A model generated the notes under the pieces. That model did not search any database, was not told the DNA's origin, and worked only from the letters and a program-made list of their open reading frames with translations. A stretch of 64,000 nucleotides of DNA. Source: JAGVIE01 sp964520905 (GTDB lineage Bacteria > Bacteroidota > Ignavibacteria > UBA10030 > SZUA-254). Positions 43,148 to 51,402 of this stretch are shown piece by piece; positions within the stretch are counted from its first letter, which is position 1; the number at the start of each line of letters is the position of its first letter. The position numbers and the translations under genes were made by a program. The stretch is taken from positions 1 to 64,000 of the forward strand of contig CAZFQL010000005.1 in NCBI GenBank assembly GCA_964520905.1, read 5' to 3'.

Positions 43148-44770
43148 ATGAGCTTTATACAAACACTTACACACGGCGAGCAGGGTTTATTTAAGCCAAA
43201 CACCCTGACGCCGATGCAGAAGCTTGCATTACGATTCGTCGTTGTGGGCTTGCTTTATTACGGCTTGGCTGTTGTCGAAGGAATGATCATGCGTTTGTAC
43301 GAGGTCGCTCCTTTTCCACTCGTTTCAAACGAACAATTCTTTGCCATCCTAACCGCACATCCATTAGTCGGAATTTTTGGCTCGACATACTCTATAGTTT
43401 TCGGAGCGTTTTTATTTCTCGTTCCGTTCTTGATGAAAAAACCATTATGGAGTATCAAGCTCGGCAATTGGACATTGTGGTTAATTGCTATAGGAACTTT
43501 TATTTTCTGGTTCTCCGGATTCGTTTCGCATTACAGTCCTCTCTACACGCTGTACTGGCCCCTGCCGGCAGACTTTACTCAGTTCAGCGTTGTTGGCGGG
43601 ACATTCTTCATCCTCGGTATTGCCATAGTAATGGTGGGCACCATATTTTTCGTCATAAATATATTCAAGACGATCACCTATACACCGGAAGGATGGGAAA
43701 AGCAGAATGGCGGCGCTTTGTTGAAATCAGCGCTTGGCTTGACCGGATTGAAAAATCTGTTTTCCAAAAAGAAAAAAGAACACTTAGTTTCTTTACCGGT
43801 CGCCGCTATTGCAAGAGGCACCGTTGACACAGCCCTCAATGCGGGCATCATCATTTTTACAGGTGTATTGATTCTTGTTTATATGGTAGCGGAGTTATTT
43901 GGAGTTAGTTTAAAACACTCTGCAGTTGATGCGTTATTGTATAAAAACTGGTTCTGGTGGGGGCTCGATTTAATTGCAGACGGCTTAGTCTTGATATTCG
44001 TTGCAGGAACCTGGTATTTATTAGCGACGATGATTACGGGGAAAAAACTTTACATGGAAAACATTGCACGAGCTGCCTTATTTGTCGAGCTTATTGTTTC
44101 ATGGACTGTCTGGTCGCATCATTTGATGTCCGATCAGGCACAGCCGGGAATTCTCAAAATTGTTTCGGGTGAGATGGTAACCGCGTTCGAGCTTATTACG
44201 CAAGGTCTGGCATTCTTTATAACGCTCGTTACTCTCTGGAGTGCGAGACCACTCAAGATGACTCACCCGTTAAAATTCTTGCTCGGCGGATTATTGGGAT
44301 TTGCTTTAGCAGTTCCAGCCGGAATAATGCAGGCAGATTTAGGGCTGAATAGAATTCTCCATAACACGCAATGGATCGTTGGTCCGCACGTGCATGTCGC
44401 AATATTAGTTGGTTTGACAATGACATTATATTCCGCCATTTATCTACTATTACCGATTCTCACGAACGGCGCAAAGTTGTACAGCGATAAACTTGCAAGT
44501 TTCCATTTCTGGGCGCACCTGATTGGAGGAATTGGAATGGGCGCTTTCATGGGAATGGCAGGATTGCAGGGAATGTTGAGACGTACCTTGTATTTCGAGG
44601 GTGAGTTCAACAGCTATATGATTCTTGCGGCTCTTTCCGGTTCTTTACTGCTGATTGCCTTCATCGCGTTTTTCTATAACATCGTTATGACAGTGGGATT
44701 GAACGGAGTAATAGGAATCTTTTCTCCTTCAAAATTAAAAACGAAGGATTTGATCCCATCGACTAAATAA
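43148..44770 (+). CDS. Haem-copper oxidase-superfamily subunit I, probable alternative nitric oxide reductase
   Basis: A protein of 540 residues with about 12-13 membrane helices. The second ATG (43148) is chosen because AGAGAG then sits about 7 nt upstream. Haem ligands are H71 (TAHPLVGIFG), and H414 and H416 (GPHVHV) for high-spin and low-spin haem. The helix-VII pair H324-H325 (WSHHLM) is present. The helix-VI motif that normally reads WFxGHPEVY is WFWWGLDLIAD, so the active-site His is Leu273 next to Asp274, and the Tyr crosslink residue is absent. Loss of the oxidase His-Tyr and the CuA-less partner argue against an O2-reducing cytochrome c oxidase and for NO reduction, resembling the eNOR/sNOR/gNOR-type groups; I cannot assign which one. 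Confidence 0.82.
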   Translation: MSFIQTLTHGEQGLFKPNTLTPMQKLALRFVVVGLLYYGLAVVEGMIMRLYEVAPFPLVSNEQFFAILTAHPLVGIFGSTYSIVFGAFLFLVPFLMKKPLWSIKLGNWTLWLIAIGTFIFWFSGFVSHYSPLYTLYWPLPADFTQFSVVGGTFFILGIAIVMVGTIFFVINIFKTITYTPEGWEKQNGGALLKSALGLTGLKNLFSKKKKEHLVSLPVAAIARGTVDTALNAGIIIFTGVLILVYMVAELFGVSLKHSAVDALLYKNWFWWGLDLIADGLVLIFVAGTWYLLATMITGKKLYMENIARAALFVELIVSWTVWSHHLMSDQAQPGILKIVSGEMVTAFELITQGLAFFITLVTLWSARPLKMTHPLKFLLGGLLGFALAVPAGIMQADLGLNRILHNTQWIVGPHVHVAILVGLTMTLYSAIYLLLPILTNGAKLYSDKLASFHFWAHLIGGIGMGAFMGMAGLQGMLRRTLYFEGEFNSYMILAALSGSLLLIAFIAFFYNIVMTVGLNGVIGIFSPSKLKTKDLIPSTK

Positions 44771-44788
44771 TTTCTCCCAAAAATTTCC

Positions 44789-44824
44789 AAGCCCATTCTG
44801 ATGAATATTCAGGATGGGCTTTTG
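44789..44824 (+). terminator. Rho-independent terminator of the respiratory module
   Basis: The stem AAGCCCAT / ATGGGCTT (44789-44796 and 44814-44821), with further pairing TCTGA/TTCAG inside, is followed by T residues. It is located 18 bp after the subunit I stop codon. Confidence 0.85.
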
Positions 44825-44830
44825 TATTTA

Positions 44831-44870
44831 TGAGAATGGGAAGCCGGTGGTGGGGATTTATAAGGAGTGA
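44831..44870 (+). pseudogene. Remnant of a second asparaginase gene 3' end (direct repeat)
   Basis: These 40 bp match the last 40 bp of the isoaspartyl peptidase gene (42001-42040) at 35 positions. Read in the same frame they encode ENGKPVVGIYKE-stop against ENGKPVVEIYKE-stop in the intact gene: one amino-acid change, with most differences silent. Similarity stops at once on both sides. The respiratory module 42095-44770 lies exactly between the two copies. Either the module was inserted with recombination at this sequence, or a tandem asparaginase copy was replaced. Confidence 0.8.
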
Positions 44871-44927
44871 TTTACTGACAAACAACAAATTCATTAGCTA
44901 TTAAACATTTACTATCACAGCCTATAA

Positions 44928-45521
44928 TCAGGCTGGGTTTTTCCCCGAAATGAAATTTTGGATTTTCAGTACAGAGAATTCTTTATTTTGTTTTACCCAG
45001 TCTGGGATGGGTTGATTAGTCTTTTTGTAGAAATAACTAATCACGTTCTCGGCAACTCTGGATGGAAAGTTCCATGAATGTTTTTTAAGTGCCTCATCCA
45101 TGATTTTGTTGAGTGTTTCTGAATCAGGGTAGGGATGTGAAAAGAAGTCACGTACAGGTTTCAAAACATTAGTCAAGTCGTTCCAAAGTGTTTGGTCAAC
45201 ATCATGTAGCTTCTCTAATTGCAATTCTTCGCAGAGTACCTTGATTGCATCTTTTACCTCTTTAAGGTCGCTACTGAGAAGATGCTTAAGATCTTTTGCA
45301 TTTGGAAACCTTTTTTGCAATGGTGAACTAGGTGCATTCCACAATTCACTAACTTGCATACTGATGAATGAAAGCAATGCCAAATAGCTAAAGATGTACG
45401 TCTGAGCAGCCAGAGCATACATAAGATTTGGACTCATTCCACGGCTAACCTCAGATCGTAAGCATGAACGAGCTTGTTCGAGGTATGCTTGCGTCGCTCG
45501 AAAACAAATTTTGTCTTCCAT
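44928..45521 (-). CDS. Unrecognised helical protein with HEPN-like motif
   Basis: A protein of 197 residues, all-helical by composition, without a signal peptide. A motif R124-DFFS-H129 (R-x4-H, in KPVRDFFSHPYPD) and an early amphipathic helix pair (NLMYALAAQTYIFSYLALLSFISMQ) recall HEPN domains, many of which are RNases in defence or toxin systems. No partner MNT nucleotidyltransferase or antitoxin gene is adjacent. The family is not recognised and the HEPN suggestion is tentative. It is a solitary gene convergent to the respiratory module. Confidence 0.6.
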   Translation of the reverse strand: MEDKICFRATQAYLEQARSCLRSEVSRGMSPNLMYALAAQTYIFSYLALLSFISMQVSELWNAPSSPLQKRFPNAKDLKHLLSSDLKEVKDAIKVLCEELQLEKLHDVDQTLWNDLTNVLKPVRDFFSHPYPDSETLNKIMDEALKKHSWNFPSRVAENVISYFYKKTNQPIPDWVKQNKEFSVLKIQNFISGKNPA

Positions 45522-45643
45522 TATTCTTAAATAAAATTCTGCTTTTTATTTTGTGCTGATAGTGTAACCATGAATTATTATCTCACAAATATTACAAAAA
45601 GCTCTTGTCAAAGTCAAACAGTGTTGGACTCATCCCCTGACCA

Positions 45644-45723
45644 CTCCCGCCAAAGAGCGGCGGGAGGGAAGTGTACGTCTCTCTCTAATTCTAGAGAGAG
45701 TTTATCCCGCTCGTAGAGCGGGA
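45644..45723. repeat. Cluster of three tight hairpins
   Basis: Three perfect stem-loops follow one another: CTCCCGCC/GGCGGGAG (45644-45651 and 45659-45666), CTCTCTCTA/TAGAGAGAG (45679-45687 and 45692-45700), and TCCCGCT/AGCGGGA (45705-45711 and 45717-45723). Weakly inverted flanks (around 45629 and 45730) suggest a longer element. It lies in the 349-bp divergent gap between the helical protein and the second S46 peptidase; nothing else is recognised in that gap. Confidence 0.65.
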
Positions 45724-45870
45724 GACCGCAGGGTGAGTTCTGCTTTCTCTACCGCAAAGTCATTTTCAGTATTCTTGCAATCCTCCACTAAATTCCTTAC
45801 CATAAAATCATCATGAAGTCAATTTTATATCAATTCAAACAATCTCCCTCAATAAATTAAAAGGTAAATT

Positions 45871-47964
45871 ATGAATTACAAGAGATTCTGGATAATGCTT
45901 TCCATGGTTATCATCAGCATATTCTTGCTCAATGCTGCCGCACCACGCCCTGATGAAGGGATGTGGACATTCGATAATCCGCCGCTCAAGTTGTTGAAAG
46001 AGAAATACGGTTTTGAGCCGACCCAAGAATGGTTGGATCATGTTCGTCTTTCAAGTGTCCGCTTCAACGATGGCGGCTCCGGCTCGTTCGTCAGTATGGA
46101 TGGACTCGCACTCACCAACCATCACGTTGCACGCGGGCAACTGCAAAAGATGTCGACTCCTGAGAAAGATTATGTGAAGGACGGCTTCTACGCGAAAACG
46201 TCTGCCGAAGAAATCAAATGCCCCGATCTTGAGCTTAATGTTCTTCAATCGATGGATAACGTGACGGATCGAATAATGAAAGTCGTTAAGAAAGCGAAGA
46301 ACGATAAAGATGCGCTCGAACTTCGCAATGCAGAAAGCGCAAAGATAGAAAAAGAAAGTTTGAAGAAAACCGGTTTCCGCTCAGATATAGTTACATTGTA
46401 CAACGGCGGTGAGTATTGGATTTACCGGTACAAGAAATACACCGATGTGCGGCTCGTCTTTGCACCCGAAGGCGGAATTGCTTTCTACGGTGGCGATCCC
46501 GATAATTTTACTTATCCGCGATACGATCTCGACATGGCGATCTTCCGGGTTTATGAAAACGATAAACCAATCCACCCGAAACATTTTCTTCAGTGGAGCG
46601 AAAAAGGCGCCGATGATGGAGAGTTGGTTTTCGTATCCGGCAATCCGGGATCGACTGAACGCCTCAGCACCATAGCACAGCTTGAATTCTTACGCGATTA
46701 TCAGTTGCCGATCATTCTCAAATCGTTGAATCGCCGAATCGAAATGCTGAAGCAGTATTCACTTCGCGGAAAAGAAGAAACACGCCAGGCGGCATCGCTC
46801 ATCTTTGGGATGGAGAACTCTTTGAAGGCGAACCAGGGCGAGTATAAAGGATTGCTCGATAAGAATATCTTCGAGAAGAAGCAGAAGGAAGAGAGAGATT
46901 TCCTTGCTTTGATTGCGAATAATCCTGAATGGCAGAAAGAATTCGGCGGCGCGTGGGATGCGATTGCCGATGCGAGTAAAAAACAATCGGCGAATTTCAA
47001 ACCGATGATATTCCGGAATCTCCGCGGCTCGCGTATGGCACAGCTTGCATTGATGACGGTTCAGTATATTGCTGAAATAAAGAAACCTGACGGCGAACGC
47101 CTCGAAGGTTTCCACGATGCACAGCTTGAAACTTTCAAATTTAATCTGTTCTCACCCGCGCCTGTTTATCCACAGCTCGAAGAATTCCGGATGACCGATG
47201 GTTTCAAAGAAACCATAGAAGAGCTTGGCGCCGAAGATCCTTTTGTAAAGACTATTCTAAACGGTAAAACACCTGAAGAGGTTGCGAAGGAATTAATCAC
47301 CGGGACTAAAATGGCAGATCCTGGATTCCGTAAAAAATTAGTAGAGGGCGGACAAAAAGCAATCGATGCATGCGATGATCCGATGATTATAGCCGCAAAG
47401 AAAGTCGATCCATTCGTTCGTGAAATGCGAAAGAAGATGGAAGATGAAGTGCAGAGCATTACAGCATCTGCCGGAGAGAAAATCGGCAAAGCACGTTTTG
47501 CCGCTTATGGTAAATCGACTTACCCGGACGCGAATTTCACGCTCAGACTGACTTACGGAACTGTGAAGGGTTATGCAATGAACGGAACAATCGCGCCGTC
47601 GAAGACAACCTTCTACGGTCTATATGATCGGTATTACAGTTTCGATACGAAACCGCCATTCAATCTTCCGCAGAGATATTTAGATGGAAGAGAAAAACTC
47701 GATCTTACCACACCGATGAATTTTGTCGCTACGCTCGATGTAGTCGGCGGCAACTCCGGTTCACCGGTCATCAATAAAAAGGGTGAACTTGTCGGTCTTG
47801 TATTCGATGGAAACATTGAAAGTCTTGTGGGCAGTTATGTGTACGATGAAGAAACGAATCGAACGGTCTCAGTTCACAGCCAGGCAATGATTGAAGCGAT
47901 TCGCAAACTGTACGATGCGAACGGTTTGGTTGATGAATTAACGGCGAGAGAACCTAAGAAATAA
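45871..47964 (+). CDS. S46 dipeptidyl-peptidase, DPP7-like (hydrophobic P1)
   Basis: An exported serine exopeptidase of 697 residues with a signal peptide (about 1-22) and an AAAGG ribosome-binding site. The catalytic His lies in LTNHHV (84/85) and the catalytic Ser629 in GGNSGSP. The specificity position 18 residues after the Ser is Gly647 (VFDGNIES). DPP7 enzymes carry Gly here and accept bulky hydrophobic P1 residues, whereas DPP11 has Arg. It therefore complements the acidic-type paralogue at 8097-10277. The two genes are far apart and not recent duplicates. Confidence 0.93.
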   Translation: MNYKRFWIMLSMVIISIFLLNAAAPRPDEGMWTFDNPPLKLLKEKYGFEPTQEWLDHVRLSSVRFNDGGSGSFVSMDGLALTNHHVARGQLQKMSTPEKDYVKDGFYAKTSAEEIKCPDLELNVLQSMDNVTDRIMKVVKKAKNDKDALELRNAESAKIEKESLKKTGFRSDIVTLYNGGEYWIYRYKKYTDVRLVFAPEGGIAFYGGDPDNFTYPRYDLDMAIFRVYENDKPIHPKHFLQWSEKGADDGELVFVSGNPGSTERLSTIAQLEFLRDYQLPIILKSLNRRIEMLKQYSLRGKEETRQAASLIFGMENSLKANQGEYKGLLDKNIFEKKQKEERDFLALIANNPEWQKEFGGAWDAIADASKKQSANFKPMIFRNLRGSRMAQLALMTVQYIAEIKKPDGERLEGFHDAQLETFKFNLFSPAPVYPQLEEFRMTDGFKETIEELGAEDPFVKTILNGKTPEEVAKELITGTKMADPGFRKKLVEGGQKAIDACDDPMIIAAKKVDPFVREMRKKMEDEVQSITASAGEKIGKARFAAYGKSTYPDANFTLRLTYGTVKGYAMNGTIAPSKTTFYGLYDRYYSFDTKPPFNLPQRYLDGREKLDLTTPMNFVATLDVVGGNSGSPVINKKGELVGLVFDGNIESLVGSYVYDEETNRTVSVHSQAMIEAIRKLYDANGLVDELTAREPKK

Positions 47965-47988
47965 GGATATGTAAGTATAATTAAAGAT

Positions 47989-48020
47989 AGAGGGCAGCGT
48001 AAATCGACTGCCCTCTTAAA
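47989..48020. terminator. Terminator-like hairpin after the S46 gene
   Basis: A 9-bp perfect stem AGAGGGCAG / CTGCCCTCT (47989-47997 and 48008-48016) with a 10-nt loop is followed by an AT-rich tract TAAATATTT rather than a clean T-run. It lies between convergent genes, so it may serve both. Confidence 0.6.
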
Positions 48021-48057
48021 TATTTGACTGGGGAGTTTAACGCTTCCGGTTCCGGGA

Positions 48058-48393
48058 TTAAAACTTCCACATGGGATTATTCTTATCAACTGTATAATAT
48101 GAATCTTCCAAAGTTGCACGAGCACCGTTAGCATCGCTGATGTATTTGTCGTAAGTCGCTCTCATCTGTGTTTTTTCCCGCACTACAATCTCTATGCTCC
48201 TGTGGTTACCCACCGAATGCTCATAATTTTTTCCCGCAATTGTGTAGTAAATTTTTGCAATATCACCGTAAGTTGAATACGGATAGACGTTTTGAGCATT
48301 CTTATCATAAGTGATGGTAACTTTGACGTCTTGAGGTTGGCACCCGATTAACACAAGTAAGATGAGCATCCAGAATACAACTTGAAGTTTCAT
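48058..48393 (-). CDS. Small lipoprotein of unknown function
   Basis: A protein of 111 residues with a lipoprotein signal (VFWMLILLVLIGC, mature Cys near 18). The mature part looks like a small beta-sandwich (VKVTITYDKNAQNVYPYS, KIYYTIAGKNYEHSV, IEIVVREKTQMRATYDKY). No family is recognised. It is convergent to the S46 gene and divergent from the DUF4097 gene. Confidence 0.6.
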   Translation of the reverse strand: MKLQVVFWMLILLVLIGCQPQDVKVTITYDKNAQNVYPYSTYGDIAKIYYTIAGKNYEHSVGNHRSIEIVVREKTQMRATYDKYISDANGARATLEDSYYTVDKNNPMWKF

Positions 48394-48543
48394 TTTTCAG
48401 CCTATAGGTTATGAAGGTTTGAGAGTAATATTGATAGACCGTAATTTCGTAAAGCGGATTGAAAAAAACAAATATAGCCGACGCAACATATTCATTTCTA
48501 TCCCGTAAAGAGATGTGCATCCATACTTTAAAGGAGAACTCAT

Positions 48544-49344
48544 ATGAAATACTCTGTGAACAGCTTTATCCTGTTTGTATCTCTGTTATTTTCCGTTCAC
48601 GCTGCCGTTTCTCAGGAGTCGAGGGAAATTAGAAAAACTCTTGAGATAGATAAGGACGGATCGGTATATATCGATACATACAAAGGGAGCATCTCGATAG
48701 AAACATGGGATAAATCGGAAGTCGACATAGTCGCTAAAATTGAAGCCGATGGCTGGGGCGACGACGAAGAGGAGAAAGTCCGCGATACAAAAATAAATAT
48801 ACATGGCACATCGGACAAAGTAGAGATCGAGACCGACTACGATCGTATCCGACATTATGGTTTTTCATTTTTCGGATTGTTCGGTGACGATAATTCCGGC
48901 AGTCTTCCTTTTGTACATTATAAAATATTCATGCCTTCCACTGCCCGCCTTAAGATAAAAGACTATAAGTCGGAGACGAACATCGTAAACTTAAACTCTT
49001 CTTTGAAAATGGAAACATATAAAGGTACGGTGACCGTGAAAGGAATCGATGGCGCGGTCGATCTTGAGACTTACAAAGGTGAGATCAAAATCGAGTATGC
49101 GAAATATTCTGATGACAGCAGATTCGAGACCTATAAAGGAAGAATCGATCTATCGATTCCTCATGAAAGCGGATTCAGACTCGATGCAGATTTAGGTCGA
49201 AGAGCCGATTTCGATTCCGATTTTGAAATGAATATCAAGCGTAGATCGCGGAATGATGATTATTATCGTGCCACTGTTAATGGGGGTGGTCCGCGCCTGC
49301 AAATATCAACTGAAAAAGGCGACATTCGGATAATGAGTCGTTAG
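48544..49344 (+). CDS. DUF4097-type exported beta-helix/adhesin-like protein
   Basis: A protein of 266 residues with a signal peptide (FILFVSLLFSVHAAVSQ) and a strong AAAGGAGA site. It shows the repetitive short-strand pattern of DUF4097: GSVYIDTYKGSISIETWDKSEVDIVAKIEADG, then repeated METYKGTVTV / LETYKGEIKI / FETYKGRIDL units. The four ETYKG-type repeats suggest a regular beta-solenoid. The function of DUF4097 is not established; such proteins are often encoded with anti-sigma or PspC genes, absent here. Confidence 0.82.
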   Translation: MKYSVNSFILFVSLLFSVHAAVSQESREIRKTLEIDKDGSVYIDTYKGSISIETWDKSEVDIVAKIEADGWGDDEEEKVRDTKINIHGTSDKVEIETDYDRIRHYGFSFFGLFGDDNSGSLPFVHYKIFMPSTARLKIKDYKSETNIVNLNSSLKMETYKGTVTVKGIDGAVDLETYKGEIKIEYAKYSDDSRFETYKGRIDLSIPHESGFRLDADLGRRADFDSDFEMNIKRRSRNDDYYRATVNGGGPRLQISTEKGDIRIMSR

Positions 49345-49472
49345 AGTTGCGTGAACCCCATACCCAATTTGCAATATTACTAAAGAGATTCTATATTTCT
49401 TCAGATCAAAAATAAAACTTGGGCGTAATCGCCTAAGTTAATTTCGGAAAATTGGATTAGAGGTTCGCAAGT

Positions 49473-49769
49473 ATGAAAGCTATTGTCGATTTAACAGTCA
49501 TACCATTAGAGGTCGGAATATCCCTCTCTAAATACATTGCCGCATGTGAAAAAATTCTCACAGGAGCCGGCTTAAAAACTCAACTGCACGCGAACGGAAC
49601 AAACATCGAAGGAGAATGGGACGCAGTATTCAATGCGATTAAAAAATGCCACGAAGCAGTACACATGATGGGTGCGCCACGCATCTTCACGACCATCCAT
49701 GTCGGCACGCGGACAGATCGTGACCAAACGATGGACGATAAGATTATGAGTGTCAAGGCGAAATTATGA
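49473..49769 (+). CDS. MTH1187/YqgV-family thiamine-binding protein
   Basis: A protein of 98 residues with the ferredoxin-like fold of the UPF0045/MTH1187 family: VDLTVIPLEVGISLSKYIAACEKIL, then LHANGTNIEGEWDAVFNAIKKCHEAVHMMGAPRIFTTIHVGTRTD. Family members bind thiamine or its analogues as small oligomers; the physiological role is unclear. Its stop overlaps the guaA start by 4 nt (ATGA), implying translational coupling. Confidence 0.9.
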   Translation: MKAIVDLTVIPLEVGISLSKYIAACEKILTGAGLKTQLHANGTNIEGEWDAVFNAIKKCHEAVHMMGAPRIFTTIHVGTRTDRDQTMDDKIMSVKAKL

Positions 49770-51340
49770 ATCAACCATCGCCAATCAATTCTATGCAATG
49801 CCAGGAGTTAATTCTTGTTCTTGATTTCGGGTCTCAGTACTCGCAACTAATTGCACGACGCGTGAGGGAGTTGGGTGTTTATTCCGAGTTGCATCCGTTT
49901 AATTTATCGATCGACGCTATAAAAGAACGAAAACCCAAAGGGATTATTCTCTCCGGAGGTCCATCGAGTGTTTATGAGGAAGGATCTCCTCATCCGGAAT
50001 CTGAAATATTTGATCTTGAAATACCTGTTCTTGGTATCTGTTATGGATTGCAGGTTATCGCGTACCGGCTTGGCGGAGAGGTCAACACTTCGGTTAGAAG
50101 AGAGTATGGTCCGGCTGAACTTTTCATCGATGATGATGCAGATTTATTTGCAAACCTGAACGAAAAAGGGAGGACCAACGTCTGGATGAGTCACGGCGAT
50201 GCGCTGACAAAATTGCCGATCAATTTTGAGCGGATTGCGCATTCATCCAATTCTCCGATTTGTGCAATTAGAAATAAAGAAAAAAGAATATTTGGTGTCC
50301 AGTTTCATCCCGAAGTTGTACACACAACAAAAGGCAAAGAAATTATAGGCAACTTTCTCTTTAAAATCGCAGGATGCCGGGGCGGTTGGAATCCCGGCTC
50401 TTTCATCGAAAGGAAATCGAATGAAATCCGGTCAACTGTCGGCAAGCAGAATGTCATCTGCGCTCTTAGCGGCGGGGTTGATTCATCTGTGCTTGCAGTG
50501 TTACTTCATAAAGCAATCGGTGAGCAACTTTACTGCATTCACATCAACAATGGATTGATGAGGAAGAATGAGAGCGAGAATGTTATCAAGCTTTATCGTG
50601 ATACATACCGCTTCAATCTCGATTATGTGGATGCAAGTGATGTTTTTCTTGATCGGCTGAACGGAATAAGCGACCCTGAGCGGAAGCGGAAAATAATCGG
50701 TGAAACATTTATCGAAATATTTGAAGCCGAGGCAAAGAAAATCGGTCGGGTAAGTTTCCTCGCACAGGGAACATTGTATCCGGATGTTATCGAATCTACA
50801 TCATTCAAAGGTCCGTCGCATACAATAAAAACGCATCACAATGTCGGCGGACTGCCGGAGAAGATGAAGCTTAAACTTATTGAACCGTTCCGGGAATTAT
50901 TTAAGGATGAGGTGCGTGCTGTCGGGAAAGCGCTCGGATTACCGGAAGCATTTATCGTGCGTCATCCATTCCCGGGTCCGGGACTTGCTGTTCGGATACT
51001 TGGTGATATTACGAAAGATAAATTAATTATTCTCCGAGAAGCGGATGATATCTTTATCAGTGAACTCCGAAAAGCGCGTTTGTATGAAATAATCTGGCAG
51101 GCTTTCGCAGTATTACTTCCTGTCCAAACCGTGGGAGTAATGGGTGACCAGCGGACTTACGATAATGTAATCGCATTGCGTGCAGTTACCAGTTTGGATG
51201 GCATGACTGCAGACTGGGTACAAATACCGCAAGAGATTCTTTCCAAAATTTCAAGCCGAATCGTAAACGAAGTTCGGGGTGTGAATCGAGTTGTGTACGA
51301 TATCAGTTCAAAGCCACCGTCAACGATTGAGTGGGAGTAA
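49766..51340 (+). CDS. guaA: GMP synthase (glutamine-hydrolysing)
   Basis: A protein of 524 residues that converts XMP to GMP. The class I glutamine amidotransferase half (about 13-205) has nucleophile C92 in GICYGLQ and the His-Glu dyad in FHPEVVH. The ATP-pyrophosphatase half has the P-loop SGGVDSSV, and the C-terminal dimerisation domain ends in KPPSTIEWE, the universal GuaA terminus. The length is typical (513-525). It is coupled to the upstream thiamine-binding protein gene. Confidence 0.97.
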   Translation: MNQPSPINSMQCQELILVLDFGSQYSQLIARRVRELGVYSELHPFNLSIDAIKERKPKGIILSGGPSSVYEEGSPHPESEIFDLEIPVLGICYGLQVIAYRLGGEVNTSVRREYGPAELFIDDDADLFANLNEKGRTNVWMSHGDALTKLPINFERIAHSSNSPICAIRNKEKRIFGVQFHPEVVHTTKGKEIIGNFLFKIAGCRGGWNPGSFIERKSNEIRSTVGKQNVICALSGGVDSSVLAVLLHKAIGEQLYCIHINNGLMRKNESENVIKLYRDTYRFNLDYVDASDVFLDRLNGISDPERKRKIIGETFIEIFEAEAKKIGRVSFLAQGTLYPDVIESTSFKGPSHTIKTHHNVGGLPEKMKLKLIEPFRELFKDEVRAVGKALGLPEAFIVRHPFPGPGLAVRILGDITKDKLIILREADDIFISELRKARLYEIIWQAFAVLLPVQTVGVMGDQRTYDNVIALRAVTSLDGMTADWVQIPQEILSKISSRIVNEVRGVNRVVYDISSKPPSTIEWE

Positions 51341-51402
51341 GAATCTCATCCTTTAATCCTTCTTTCCGAAAGAGAGAGGGATGTATTCGGATAAATTCTT
51401 TC

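Noticed and set aside
43148..44770. Ordinary cytochrome c oxidase (cbb3- or aa3-type)
   Set aside because: The helix-VI His and cross-link Tyr are missing, and the partner subunit II lacks every CuA ligand.
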